Shown one piece after another: positions 7,525 to 17,467 of a stretch of 44,157 nt of DNA; position 1 is the first letter of the stretch, and each line of letters starts with the position of its first letter. The position numbers were made by a program, and so were the translations under genes. Where the stretch lies: contig JBBSHE010000024.1 in the NCBI GenBank assembly GCA_038253325.1, forward strand, positions 1 to 44,157, written 5' to 3'. The notes under the pieces are model-generated. The model worked only from the letters and a program-made list of their open reading frames with translations. It was not told where the DNA came from and made no database searches. The stretch is from JBBSHE01 sp038253325 (GTDB lineage Bacteria; Actinomycetota; Actinomycetes; Propionibacteriales; Nocardioidaceae).

Positions 7525-8782
7525 AGAATCGCGGCTGGTCTCTGCGATCGACGCGGACGCGATCCGGCGGGACCTCGAACAACTGGTTGCGATACCCAGC
7601 ATCGGCGGCTCGCCCGCCGAGGTGGACGTGATGCGCTGGGGCGCTGAGCGGCTGCGCGGCCTGGGCGCCGGCACCGACCACTGGCGCATCGATCTCGACC
7701 AGCTTCGACAGGCGCTGGACTTCCCCGGAATGGAGGTCGCCCGGACGGATGCCTGGGGATGCGTCGGGACGCTCCCCGGCGACCCGTCGACGACGCCGGC
7801 GCTCGTCCTCAACGGCCACTGCGACGTCGTACCGCCGGGTGATCTCGACTCCTGGCACGGCAGCGACCCGTACACGCTCCGCGAGGTCGACGGCATGCTC
7901 TGGGGCCGCGGTACCTGCGACATGAAAGGGGGGGTCGCCGCGATCCTCGGTGCCGCGGACGCCGTGCAGGCGTCCGGGATGAGCTGGCGGCGTCCGCTGG
8001 CCGTCCACCTCGTGATCGGCGAGGAAGACGGCGGGATCGGTTCGTACGCGACCGTGCGCCGAGGCCATCTCGGCGACGCCTGCGTGATCGCCGAGCCGAC
8101 CAACCACGCAATCATCTCCGCGAATGCGGGTTCGCTGACGTTCCGGCTCCGGGTTCCTGGCCTCGCGACCCACGGTTCGACCCGCTCGCAGGGGGTCAGC
8201 GCGATCGAGAAGTTCGACGTGGTCCACCGGGAACTGCGGCGGCTCGAGGCCGAGCGGAACCGGGCGACCGACCCGCTGTTCGCCCATCTGGACCTCGGCT
8301 GGCCGTTGTCCGTCGGCACCGTAGCCGCCGGCGACTGGGCCAGCACCGTACCCGACCGGCTCACTGCGACTGGGCGCTACGGCGTGCGACCCGGTGAGAC
8401 GATCACCGAGGCGATCGCCGTCTTCGAGGACACCGTCTCGCGGGCTTGCGCGACCGACGCCTGGCTCGCCGAGCACCCAGTGACGGTCGACTGGCCTGGC
8501 GGCATGTTCGCCCCTGCCGGACTGCCGCCGGGCCACGCGCTCCTCGCCGATGCGCAGGAGACGGTGGCCGACGTCGTCGGTGCTCGGCCGCGCGCCGAAG
8601 GCGGGCCGTACGGCTCCGACCTACGGCACTACGCGGCCGTCGGAATCCCGACCATCCAGTACGGGCCCGGCGACGCGCGGCATGCGCACGCCGTCGACGA
8701 GCAGGTCGCGTTCGACGATGTCCTCGACTGCGCCCGAACGTACGCGGTCCTGATCCGGCGGCATTGCGGAGGGCGACGATGA
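7508..8782 (+). CDS. M20 family metallohydrolase (ArgE/DapE-like deacylase)
   Basis: A 424-residue M20 peptidase-family protein. Metal-binding and catalytic motifs are NGHCDVVPPGD (His and Asp ligands, about residues 103-113), WGRGTCDMKGG (bridging Asp) and IGEEDGG (catalytic Glu followed by ligand Glu). The last ligand is a His in GDARHAHAVDE near the C-terminus. A lid/dimerisation domain separates the halves. Relatives hydrolyse N-acyl amino acids such as acetylornithine or succinyl-diaminopimelate; the substrate here is undetermined. The ATG at 7508 is the only good start, although the same start context is duplicated 36 bases upstream. It overlaps the next gene by four bases. Confidence 0.9.
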   Translation: MPLTAEESRLVSAIDADAIRRDLEQLVAIPSIGGSPAEVDVMRWGAERLRGLGAGTDHWRIDLDQLRQALDFPGMEVARTDAWGCVGTLPGDPSTTPALVLNGHCDVVPPGDLDSWHGSDPYTLREVDGMLWGRGTCDMKGGVAAILGAADAVQASGMSWRRPLAVHLVIGEEDGGIGSYATVRRGHLGDACVIAEPTNHAIISANAGSLTFRLRVPGLATHGSTRSQGVSAIEKFDVVHRELRRLEAERNRATDPLFAHLDLGWPLSVGTVAAGDWASTVPDRLTATGRYGVRPGETITEAIAVFEDTVSRACATDAWLAEHPVTVDWPGGMFAPAGLPPGHALLADAQETVADVVGARPRAEGGPYGSDLRHYAAVGIPTIQYGPGDARHAHAVDEQVAFDDVLDCARTYAVLIRRHCGGRR

Positions 8783-10161
8783 CCCAGCGGCTTCAGGACC
8801 TGAGGTTCGAGGTCGCGCACACGCAGCGCCCGTTCGCCCTGCTTTCTCCGCACTTCACGCAGTACGCCGCTGCACGACCGGCCATGCTCGAACCACCGAA
8901 CGTCGTCATCACGACCGAAGGGCCTTCGGCCCCGTTCGCCGCGGTCGTGGTCGAGGTCACAGATCTGCGCTCGACATCGCAGGTCGTCGCCGGACTGGCG
9001 TCGCCATCGCGCTCGGTGTTCGCACGCTTCCACGCGGCGACGGGTCGCGTCCTGATCGACATCGAGCACGGCTCTTCATCGATCACGGTCGCGTCGAGAC
9101 GGGCGAACCTGAAGCCTCCTTTCACGTTCGCGTTCGTCCTTAACGAGAACGCGGTGACCGTTCTCGCCCGTCCGGCAGGTGAACACTGGCGTCCGCTGCT
9201 CAGGGAGCGACAGAAGGTCCGTGCGCACCTGGACCTCCGGGACCCGGTCGTCCTCGGCCGGCTCCGCTACGCGTACGGCAGCCGAGGCACCGGCGCCGTG
9301 ATGATCGGCCGGGTCGGCGCCGGTTACTTCGGGCAGGTCGGCGTTCGCGACCCACATGTGGTCCAGTACGGGGACGGACGTCCGTACATTCGGGACCGGC
9401 AGCTGTACTTCACCATGACGAGCGCTGGCCTGGGATTCTTCCAACAGGCGCATTGGGGCGTGTGGACGCTCGACCTCGACGACCCGTCGAAGGTCCGGCC
9501 GGTCAGCAAGCTGTTCTTCGAACGCGACGGGCGCGTCGTCGGCGACCACGCGGGTCAGCTCGTCTTGGACCCGGCGAACGGCCGCACGATCGCCGTCGTG
9601 TCGTCCTGGGGTGACTTCGGTGAGCAGCCCGTCCACGCACGACATCTGAGCACCACCGAAGACCTGCTCGACGGCGTCCACGTCCTGCGGTCCGAACCCC
9701 TCGCGCTCCCCACGTCGCTCGAGGTTTGGGATCCCGGGCTGACCCGGATCGGAACGCGCTGGTTCTGCACGTTCACGCAGGCGCCGTCGACCGGCCCGGG
9801 CCGTTTCGTGTTCCACCCCGCGCTCGCCGCCGGCCCCGAGGGCACCGACTACACCGACGGCCTCGAACTGATCGACGCGGACCGACGACGAGACCAGACC
9901 GAAGGCTCGCTGCTTCAGCGGGTCGGCAACGAGTGGCACGTCCTCGCCAGCGACGGGTCGGCTCGGACGTACCCCGTGTACGACCTCCGGATGCGCGAGC
10001 AGGGCCGGCTGGACGCGCCGTACGGCACGAACATCCCCCATCCCATGATCACCCCGGCAGACGGCCGATGGCTGCTGCTGACGTTTGACGGCACGCCGTA
10101 CGCCCAGAAGGCCCTCGGGTACGGCACCCACGGCGCATTCGTCGTGATGAGCGCGACCTGA
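8779..10161 (+). CDS. unknown protein, possible beta-propeller (glycosidase-like)
   Basis: A 460-residue protein that I do not recognise with certainty. The N-terminal 150 residues look beta-rich. The remainder has repeated segments of the type DPHVVQYGDGRPYIRDRQLYF, GVWTLDLDDPSKVRPVSK and DGRVVGDHAGQLVLD that resemble blades of the five-bladed propellers of GH43 and related glycosidases. No secretion signal is visible. The start ATG overlaps the M20 stop (ATGA), so the two are translationally coupled and may act on one substrate. A glycosidase role is only an inference; a non-enzymatic propeller is equally possible. Confidence 0.6.
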   Translation: MTQRLQDLRFEVAHTQRPFALLSPHFTQYAAARPAMLEPPNVVITTEGPSAPFAAVVVEVTDLRSTSQVVAGLASPSRSVFARFHAATGRVLIDIEHGSSSITVASRRANLKPPFTFAFVLNENAVTVLARPAGEHWRPLLRERQKVRAHLDLRDPVVLGRLRYAYGSRGTGAVMIGRVGAGYFGQVGVRDPHVVQYGDGRPYIRDRQLYFTMTSAGLGFFQQAHWGVWTLDLDDPSKVRPVSKLFFERDGRVVGDHAGQLVLDPANGRTIAVVSSWGDFGEQPVHARHLSTTEDLLDGVHVLRSEPLALPTSLEVWDPGLTRIGTRWFCTFTQAPSTGPGRFVFHPALAAGPEGTDYTDGLELIDADRRRDQTEGSLLQRVGNEWHVLASDGSARTYPVYDLRMREQGRLDAPYGTNIPHPMITPADGRWLLLTFDGTPYAQKALGYGTHGAFVVMSAT

Positions 10162-10186
10162 CCCGCGGGATGGAAGGATCGGCCTG

Positions 10187-10903
10187 GTGAGCACCCACCT
10201 CGGCGCGGCGCCCGGCGACATCGCGCCGCGGGTGCTGCTTCCCGGAGATCCGCTCCGAGCACAGTGGATCGCGGACACGTACCTGGACGATGTGACGTGC
10301 TACTCCACGGTTCGGAACATGCTCGGCTTCAGTGGCACGTACCGCGGTGAGCAGATATCCGTCCAGGGCACCGGAATGGGTCTGCCGTCACTGTCGATCT
10401 ATGTGACCGAGCTGATGAACGACTACGACGTGAGGCAGCTGGTCCGGGTCGGGTCCTGCGGAGCCCTGGTCGAGAACCTGCGGCTGCGCGACGTGGTGCT
10501 GGCCATCAGCGCGTCGACCGACTCGTCGATGAACCGGCTACGGTTCGGGGGGCTCGACTACGCCGCTGCCGCCGACTTCCGGCTGCTGTCTGCGGCGCAC
10601 GCAGCGGCCGTCGAGCGTGGACTGGACGTCACGGTGGGGATGATCTTCTCCAGTGACTCCTTCTACAACGACCGCCCCGAGCTGTTGGCCGAGATCGTGA
10701 AGTACGGTGTGATCGCCGTCGAGATGGAGGCGAACGCGCTCTACACGTTGGCGGCCAAGTTCGGCCGCCGGGCGCTCACGATCTGCACGGTCTCGGACCA
10801 GATCGTCACGGGCGCCGAGACCACGTCGGCCGAACGTGAGCAGACGTTCGACGACATGGTGCGGCTCGCGCTCGACGCCACACTGGCGGTCCCGGTGGAC
10901 TGA
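10187..10903 (+). CDS. deoD: DeoD-type purine nucleoside phosphorylase
   Basis: A 238-residue hexameric-type purine nucleoside phosphorylase, which splits purine nucleosides with phosphate into base and ribose-1-phosphate. Diagnostic segments are VLLPGDPLRA (phosphate site), GTGMGLPSLSIY, VRVGSCGA, SSDSFY and VEMEANALYTLAAK (purine and ribose contacts), and TVSDQI near the end. Length matches the family. The start is GTG at 10187, 25 bases after the previous gene, so it is probably in the same transcript as the M20 gene and the propeller-like gene. It converges on adnB with only 40 bases between stops. Confidence 0.95.
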   Translation: MSTHLGAAPGDIAPRVLLPGDPLRAQWIADTYLDDVTCYSTVRNMLGFSGTYRGEQISVQGTGMGLPSLSIYVTELMNDYDVRQLVRVGSCGALVENLRLRDVVLAISASTDSSMNRLRFGGLDYAAAADFRLLSAAHAAAVERGLDVTVGMIFSSDSFYNDRPELLAEIVKYGVIAVEMEANALYTLAAKFGRRALTICTVSDQIVTGAETTSAEREQTFDDMVRLALDATLAVPVD

Positions 10904-10943
10904 CCCTCTTCCGCTTCGGACAGTCATCGACCTCAGAACCGGA

Positions 10944-13900
10944 TCAGCCCAACTCGAAGAGGTGCTCGATCCCTGGTCGGTCTGGAAGGTCGTTGTGGAC
11001 GATGACCCTGCCAGAACGGACGTAGTAGAACGCAGCCTGCACGGCGGCAACCGCAACGTCCGTCAGCTCCGCCCACGCGACGCGATAGATCGCCAGCTGA
11101 AGCGGGTCGGCCGAGGCGCCCCGGTTGGTCTTCCAGTCGACGACGAGGTAGCCGCCGTCCTCCCGGTAGACCGCGTCGATCCTCCCACGGACCAGTTGGC
11201 CGCCGAGCACCAGACTGAACGGCGCCTCGACCTGGTGCGGCGAGCGCTGGCCGAACGGCCCTGCCTTGAACGCCTCGACCAGCGCAGCCAGCTCGTCGTC
11301 GTCTGCGATGCCGTCGTCGGCTCGGCCGGGCAGGTCGTCGGGTTCGAGCAGGCCTTGCTGTCCGAGGTAGGACTCGACCCAGGCATGAAAGCGGGTGCCG
11401 AACCGCGCCGCGCGGACCGGTTTGCGCGGCATCGGACGGGCAAGCTCCCGGGCCAGGCCCTCGGGGTCGTCCCGGAGCCGTTCGAGCGTTGTTGCCGACA
11501 ACGCCGGCGGCAGCGGAACCGCGACCTCGGCGCTCGCCGCGGCCCGCGCCTCGCCGATCAGCCGATCGATGTCGAGATCCCAGTCGTTGACCATGGCGAG
11601 CTCGTCGAGCGTGAGCTGGTCTGCTGCCGCGTCCGCGGCCGCCCGCCACCCAATGCGCTCGGCCGTCCGGACGAGGTCGCGGGCCCGCGTCCGGCGCCTG
11701 ACCTCGTCGGCGTCGGCATCGACGGGCCACGCGTGCCGCACGCGTTCGATCAGCTGCGGGTTCGTCGTCTCGGTGGGTTCGTCCACGTCGTGGGCCACCT
11801 CCAAACCGAGCCGATGGAGCGCCGACTCGTAGTCGGTCATGAACACCGACGGCCCCCGCCGGCGTAGCTGGGTGGGACCCCAGTAGTGACAGCTGACATC
11901 GAGCCGCCGTCGAGGGCGGGTCACCGCGACGTACGCGAGCCGGCGCTCCTCGTCCACGCTGTAGGAACGACAGGACGCCTCGAACTCCTCGATCCCCTTG
12001 CTCGAGTGGTCGGTGACGTGCGGAAGGTCGTCGTGGTCGCCACGCAACGGCCAGGGAAGCTCGGCCGCAACTGACGTCCACCGCGACCGGCCGCGCCCGG
12101 GCGGAAAGGAGTCCCGCGACCAGGCGGGCAGGAACACCGCGTCCCACTCGAGACCCTTGGCCCGGAAGATCGTCATCAGCTTGACCGAGTTGAGGTCGCT
12201 CGGGAGCGCAAGGGAAAGACCCTGGCCGTACTCGTCCTCGGCAGCGAGGTAGGACAGCAGACCCGGCAGTGACGCGTCCTGGTCGGTGCCGGCAAAGGCG
12301 GCGACAGCCTCGACGAACGCGCTGAGGTTGTCGCGCCGACTTGCCGCCAGCCGCGAGCCGGACGCCGCGAGCTCGACATCGATGCCGCTGACGTCGACCA
12401 CCCGTCGTACCAGGTCGAGCAGCGGCTCCCCGATGTAGCGGCGCAGCATCCGCAGCTCGGCGGCCAGCTGTGCGAACCGCTCACGGGCCTCGGTGGAGTA
12501 TCTGAAGTACGGCTCGACGCCTGGTCGTTCGAGCGCCTCCAGGAGCGACACCACATCCGTCGGGTCGACCCCGGCAACGGCCTCCTCGAGATCGACCGAG
12601 ACCTCCGCGTCTTCGATCGTGGTCGGCTGCTCGTCGAATCCTCGGGCGAGCTGGCGTGCCCTCCGGCCGAGTACGGCGAGGTCGCGCGGGCCGATCGCCC
12701 ATCGTGGGCCGGTGAGCAGCTGGAGCAGGGCCGCGTTCGCCGTCACGTCGTACGTGAGCTGAAGCGTCGACACCACCTCGGCCACCTCGGGCATCGAGAG
12801 CAAACCCGTCAGACCCACCACCTCGACCGGGATCTCGGCGGTCACCAGCTCCGCGTGAACCGCGGCGGCCGTGTTGTTGTCGCGGATCAGCACGGCGATG
12901 TCTGACCAGGCGGCTCGAGGCATGGCGTCGTAGGCCGCTCGGACCCGCACGGCGAGGTCGGAGAGCTCGTCTCCGTACGTCTCGTAGACGCCACCGGTCA
13001 CCGCTCCGTCCGGCGCACCCACCGGTGGACGGAGCGGTTCGCTTCCCGCGGTCTCGGCGCGCAGCGGCGTGATCAGCTCGTTCGCGACCGACAGGATGTG
13101 TCGCCCGGAGCGCCGGTTGACGCTCAGCGGGTACGTCGTGACGTGCCCTTCCGCAGCCGGGAAGTCGAAGCCGAACGCCCGGATGTTGGAAGCCGACGCG
13201 CCACGCCAGCCGTAGATCGCCTGGAACGGGTCGCCGACCGCAGTCACCGGGTACCCAAGGCCTCCGCGTTCGTCGGGGCCGGAGAAGAGCGCCTTGAGCA
13301 TCCGCGCCTGGGCTACCGACGTGTCCTGGTACTCGTCAAGGAGCACGATCCGGTATGTCGATCGCTCAGAGCTGCCGACGACCGGATGGGACTCGGCGAG
13401 CCGGGCCGCTCGCGCCATCTGGTCGGAGAAGTCCATGACGCCCCGCGCGAGCTTGATCGCACGGTATTCCTCGACGAGGGAGAGCAGCTCCAGACGTGCG
13501 TCGAACGTCTCGAGAACGTTCCGAACCTTGGCCGTCCGGCGTTGCGCGGCCATCCATCCGGGGCCATCGGTTGCCTGCCAGTCGCGTACCTGCTCGGGCC
13601 TGACGAGGTGGTCTGACAGCTGGCCGTCCAGAAGCAGCATGGACGTGATGATTGTCCGGACGTCACTGCTCAACCAGACGATCGGATCACGGTGGGCGCG
13701 AACGGCCTGCAACGCGAGCTGAAAGCGGGTCGCGTCGGTGATCAGCCGGGTGTCGGGCTCGTGCCCGATCCGCAACCCGTTGGCCGCCAGCAACCGGGCG
13801 GCATACGCATGGTAGGTCGCCGTGAACGGCTCCCCCGGCTCGTCGTAGACCTCGTCGGTGTCTGCGCGCTCTCGTCCACTGCCGGGCGGCCGCGACAGAC

Positions 13901-14159
13901 CCGCCTGCTCGAGGCTCGTACGGATCCGCTGGCCCAGCTCCGCGGCGGCCTTGTTGGTGAAGGTCAACCCGAGAACCTGATCGGGGCGTACGTCCCCACG
14001 GCCCACCAGCCATACGACCCTGGCAGCCATCACCGTCGTCTTGCCGGTTCCGGCGCCCGCGACGATGACGCCGGGTCGGAGCGGCGCGGTGATCGCATCG
14101 ACCTGCTGGTCGCTGAAGTCGATGCGCATCAGCCGACACAGGTCGTCGGGTGACCGCAC
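10944..14159 (-). CDS. adnB: AdnB-type helicase-nuclease subunit
   Basis: A protein of about 1071 residues: an SF1 UvrD-like helicase fused to a C-terminal RecB-type nuclease. Walker A is VAGAGTGKTT, Walker B is LLDEYQDTSVAQ, and VKLMTIFRAKGLEWD is a further helicase motif. The nuclease reads FGTRFHAWVE, GRIDAVYRE and VVDWKTN, with QLAIYRVA as the QxxxY motif. AdnAB resects double-strand breaks for recombination in mycobacteria. I chose GTG at 14159, 11 bases after the adnA stop; an in-frame GTG at 14207 would overlap adnA by 37 bases. Length agrees with Rv3201c (about 1100 residues). Confidence 0.9.
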   Translation of the reverse strand: MRSPDDLCRLMRIDFSDQQVDAITAPLRPGVIVAGAGTGKTTVMAARVVWLVGRGDVRPDQVLGLTFTNKAAAELGQRIRTSLEQAGLSRPPGSGRERADTDEVYDEPGEPFTATYHAYAARLLAANGLRIGHEPDTRLITDATRFQLALQAVRAHRDPIVWLSSDVRTIITSMLLLDGQLSDHLVRPEQVRDWQATDGPGWMAAQRRTAKVRNVLETFDARLELLSLVEEYRAIKLARGVMDFSDQMARAARLAESHPVVGSSERSTYRIVLLDEYQDTSVAQARMLKALFSGPDERGGLGYPVTAVGDPFQAIYGWRGASASNIRAFGFDFPAAEGHVTTYPLSVNRRSGRHILSVANELITPLRAETAGSEPLRPPVGAPDGAVTGGVYETYGDELSDLAVRVRAAYDAMPRAAWSDIAVLIRDNNTAAAVHAELVTAEIPVEVVGLTGLLSMPEVAEVVSTLQLTYDVTANAALLQLLTGPRWAIGPRDLAVLGRRARQLARGFDEQPTTIEDAEVSVDLEEAVAGVDPTDVVSLLEALERPGVEPYFRYSTEARERFAQLAAELRMLRRYIGEPLLDLVRRVVDVSGIDVELAASGSRLAASRRDNLSAFVEAVAAFAGTDQDASLPGLLSYLAAEDEYGQGLSLALPSDLNSVKLMTIFRAKGLEWDAVFLPAWSRDSFPPGRGRSRWTSVAAELPWPLRGDHDDLPHVTDHSSKGIEEFEASCRSYSVDEERRLAYVAVTRPRRRLDVSCHYWGPTQLRRRGPSVFMTDYESALHRLGLEVAHDVDEPTETTNPQLIERVRHAWPVDADADEVRRRTRARDLVRTAERIGWRAAADAAADQLTLDELAMVNDWDLDIDRLIGEARAAASAEVAVPLPPALSATTLERLRDDPEGLARELARPMPRKPVRAARFGTRFHAWVESYLGQQGLLEPDDLPGRADDGIADDDELAALVEAFKAGPFGQRSPHQVEAPFSLVLGGQLVRGRIDAVYREDGGYLVVDWKTNRGASADPLQLAIYRVAWAELTDVAVAAVQAAFYYVRSGRVIVHNDLPDRPGIEHLFELG

Positions 14160-14170
14160 CCCACGTTGCC

Positions 14171-17100
14171 TCAAAGCAGCCCTCCGGACGGTTGCTGCGC
14201 CGGGCACGACGTACGGAACTCACACCTGCCGCAGTACCGGTTCGTTGTGCCGACGAACTGCTCCGTGCGCAGAACGGCAGCGGCCGCGCCCAGCTGAAGG
14301 TCGATCGGCCGCCGGCCGGCGTCGTCGACCCGCTGCGGCGGCTGCGACTGGACCTTCGGCTTCCCGTGGTCGTCTTGCCGGAGCTGGACCAGCTCGGCGC
14401 CACCCGACCTCGCGCCCGGACCCGCGTCCTCGAATCCGCCCGCGTCCACCGCAGCCTGGTAGAGCCCGAGCTGCGGATGGTCCGGCAGGTCCTTGACCGC
14501 CAGGGCGGTCTTGCCGGTCTTGAAGTCGACAACGACGATGTCGCCGGCGACGTTGCGCTCGAGTCGGTCGACCCGGCCACGGATCGTCACCTCGTCGGCA
14601 CCTTCGGACGCGTCGATGCTGACGACGGGAATGGTCGCGGTGAAACCGACCTCGGAACCGACGAGGGTGCGACCGCGCGCTGCCTCGTGCCAGGTGACGA
14701 AGCGGCGGATCGACTCGTGCGCCACCAGTCGTTCACGCTCGCTCTTCCAGTCGCCGTCGAACTGCAGCTGGTCCCAGACGGAGTCCAGGTGAGCGATCAG
14801 GATGTCGACGTCGTCGATCGTTTCGTTGGTCCAGTGCTCGGCGAGCACGTGCAGGACGCTTCCGAACCCCAGTGCCGTCGAGCGCGCACCCTCTCCTGCC
14901 GCCTCGCGGGAGAGGAACCACCGCAACGAGCAGTCTTCGATGCTCGTCAGCGCGCTCGCCGTCAGCAGGACCGGCTGGTCGACCGGTCGGACGGGATCGG
15001 GTCCGTTCGTACGCCGCCGAAGGCCCCACCAGTTGACCGGGTCGGCACTTGCTGCGATCGGTGCCTCGTCGACCGTCTCCGCCGCCAGCCGGGCCAGTCG
15101 GGCGGCAGCGGCTCGGCGCAACGCATCCGAGGCGCGGGGATCCGCCGCCATTCGGCGCAGCTCCCCAACGACACCGACGAGCGACAGCGGCCGCGTCGGC
15201 CGGCGCGGGCGGGCTTCGGTGTCGACGCCGAGCTCCTCGACGAACCGGGACGGCTGGTCACCGTCTTGCTCGGTCGAGCGGACCGCGGTCACGACGAGCC
15301 GCTCGCGAGCTCGGGTGATGGCGACGTAGAACAGCCGGCGTTCCTCGGCGAGCATTGCCGCCGTCGTGACCGGCTCGGCAAGACCGTCCTTGCCGAGCCG
15401 TTCGGACTGGAGCAATGTCCCGCGGCGTCGCAGATCGGGCCAGCGCCCCTCCTGGACGGAGGCCACCACGACGAGGTGCCATTCGAGCCCCTTTGACCGG
15501 TGGGCGGTGAGCAGGCGGACGGCTTCGCCGCGTACGCCGCGATCTGCCAACGAGTCGGCGGGAATGGTCTGGGCCTCGATCTCCTCGAGGAAGCTGGTAA
15601 CGCTCGTGTGCGCCTGTTGCTCCTCGGTGCGGGCGGCCAGCTCGAACAGCGCGCACACCGAATCGAGGTCGCGGTTGGCGGTGCGAGCGATCGCGCCGCC
15701 GGCCTCGACCTGCCCGCGTAGGGCACGGCCCCAGCAGGTGCCGGACCACACCTCCCAGAGCACCTCCTCGGCCGATGAACCTGTCCCGAGAGCGGCGTGG
15801 GCGCTGGCAAGCAGGCGACCCAGACGCGCCGCGGCTTCGGCTCCGGCGCCGCCCAGCAGCTCGAGCGTCATCGGGTCGAGCAGCGCGTCGCGCAGCAGCT
15901 GGGCGGAGGACGCCGGGAGCCGCCGACCGGAGTTTGCCTCCCGGTCGGCGCGACGCAGAGCGCGGCCGAGCGTACGCAACCGGGACGGATCGAGGCCTCC
16001 GAGAGGCGACAGGCACAGCGCCGTGGCCTGGTCGGTCGTCATGGCCTCCGGGTCGATCGCAACCCGCAGTGCGGTGAGGAGCGGTTGGACGGCCGGCTCT
16101 TGTCTCAGCGGGAGCTCGTCACCTGCCACCTCGACCGGCACGCCGACCGAGACGAGCCCGCGGCGCAGAGGCGGGATCGACAGCTGACCGGAACGTACGA
16201 GGACCGCCATGTCCGACCAGGCGACCCCTTGCTCGAGATGGGCGCGGCGCAGCAGGTCACCGATGTGCTCGACCTCGACCCCGGCCGACGGCAGCAACAG
16301 CACTTCGGCCCTTCCGGGCGGGTGGCCCTCGATCGGAACCGGGTTGCGGAAGATGTCGCGCTGGCCGGGAGGGATGGAGGCCGGGAGGCCGATCCGGCTG
16401 ACGACGCGCCGCGAGGCGACGAGCAGGTTCGCACCGAACCTCCGGGTCGTGCCGAGGGCGATGACGTCGGCGGGTGCACCGTCTCGTTTCGCGAAGCTCT
16501 TCGGGAAGTCGGCGATGCCGCGCAGATCGGCGCCGCGGAATGCATAGATGCTCTGGTCGGGGTCTCCGACCACGACCAGGTCGCGCGCGTCGCCGGCGAT
16601 CGCCTGGAGCAGGCGGACCTGGGCGGGGTCGGTGTCTTGGTACTCGTCGACGAACACCGCGCGGAACTGGCGGCGGAGATCGGCGCGTACGTCGGACGAC
16701 TCGGCCAGCAGCACGGCGCGATGGATCAGCTCGGAGTAGTCGATGACGCCTTCGTAGTCGAGGACGGTGAGGTACTCGTGCATGAAGTCACCGACCGCCG
16801 ACCACTCCGGCCGGTCGGCCTCGACACCGATCCGGTGCAGGTCGATCGGGTCGATGGCGAGATCGCGAGCGCGGGAGAGGACCGCGTGGATCTCGCGGGC
16901 GAGCCCTCGGGTGGGGAGAGCGTCGGCGAGCGCGGCGGGCCAGCGCATCTGCCCCGACCTCCGGCTGCCGGCGAGCAGCTCGGTGAGCCGGACGTCTTGC
17001 TGCGGCGCGCTGAGCAATCGGAGGGGGCGCGCGAAGAGGTCGGCGGGCTGGTAGCGGCGGAGCAGGGCGTACGCGAAGGAGTGGAACGTCGAGGCGAGCG

Positions 17101-17440
17101 GCGTCGACATCGTCCGGCCGAGGCGTCCGGTGATGCGGGCGCGGAGCTGCTCGGCGGCCTTGCGGCTGAACGTGAGGACGAGTACCTGGTCGGGACCCAG
17201 CCCGCGGCTGTCGATCCGGTCGACGACCGACTCGATCAGGGTCGTCGTCTTGCCCGTGCCCGGACCAGCCAGTACAAGCAACGGGCCGCCCTCGTGCGCG
17301 ACAACCGACCGTTGCGTCTCATCGAGGCTCGGAACCGGACTCGGCGGCTCTCCCCCGACAAGCCGGTAGCGCTTCCGCGATCTCTGCCCCCCAGCCGCCC
17401 GGCCGACGTCCGGCGGTCGGTCAGCGATGGTCACCCGCAC
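14171..17440 (-). CDS. adnA: AdnA-type helicase-nuclease subunit
   Basis: A 1089-residue partner of AdnB. Walker A is LAGPGTGKTT at about residues 57-66, Walker B is VFVDEYQDTDPAQ, and VRLLTAHRSKGLEWH marks the helicase core. The C-terminal nuclease has GRVDRLERN and VVVDFKTGK. It also shows the four-cysteine pattern of iron-sulfur-stapled AddB-type nucleases: one Cys in IEDCSLRWFL and three in YCGRCEFRTSC (CxxCxxxxxC) near the end. The two genes form one operon on the minus strand. The start is GTG at 17440; no strong ribosome binding site is seen, so a nearby alternative start is possible. Confidence 0.9.
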   Translation of the reverse strand: MRVTIADRPPDVGRAAGGQRSRKRYRLVGGEPPSPVPSLDETQRSVVAHEGGPLLVLAGPGTGKTTTLIESVVDRIDSRGLGPDQVLVLTFSRKAAEQLRARITGRLGRTMSTPLASTFHSFAYALLRRYQPADLFARPLRLLSAPQQDVRLTELLAGSRRSGQMRWPAALADALPTRGLAREIHAVLSRARDLAIDPIDLHRIGVEADRPEWSAVGDFMHEYLTVLDYEGVIDYSELIHRAVLLAESSDVRADLRRQFRAVFVDEYQDTDPAQVRLLQAIAGDARDLVVVGDPDQSIYAFRGADLRGIADFPKSFAKRDGAPADVIALGTTRRFGANLLVASRRVVSRIGLPASIPPGQRDIFRNPVPIEGHPPGRAEVLLLPSAGVEVEHIGDLLRRAHLEQGVAWSDMAVLVRSGQLSIPPLRRGLVSVGVPVEVAGDELPLRQEPAVQPLLTALRVAIDPEAMTTDQATALCLSPLGGLDPSRLRTLGRALRRADREANSGRRLPASSAQLLRDALLDPMTLELLGGAGAEAAARLGRLLASAHAALGTGSSAEEVLWEVWSGTCWGRALRGQVEAGGAIARTANRDLDSVCALFELAARTEEQQAHTSVTSFLEEIEAQTIPADSLADRGVRGEAVRLLTAHRSKGLEWHLVVVASVQEGRWPDLRRRGTLLQSERLGKDGLAEPVTTAAMLAEERRLFYVAITRARERLVVTAVRSTEQDGDQPSRFVEELGVDTEARPRRPTRPLSLVGVVGELRRMAADPRASDALRRAAAARLARLAAETVDEAPIAASADPVNWWGLRRRTNGPDPVRPVDQPVLLTASALTSIEDCSLRWFLSREAAGEGARSTALGFGSVLHVLAEHWTNETIDDVDILIAHLDSVWDQLQFDGDWKSERERLVAHESIRRFVTWHEAARGRTLVGSEVGFTATIPVVSIDASEGADEVTIRGRVDRLERNVAGDIVVVDFKTGKTALAVKDLPDHPQLGLYQAAVDAGGFEDAGPGARSGGAELVQLRQDDHGKPKVQSQPPQRVDDAGRRPIDLQLGAAAAVLRTEQFVGTTNRYCGRCEFRTSCPAQQPSGGLL

Positions 17441-17467
17441 ATCTCAGCAGACCACGCCGACATCTGG

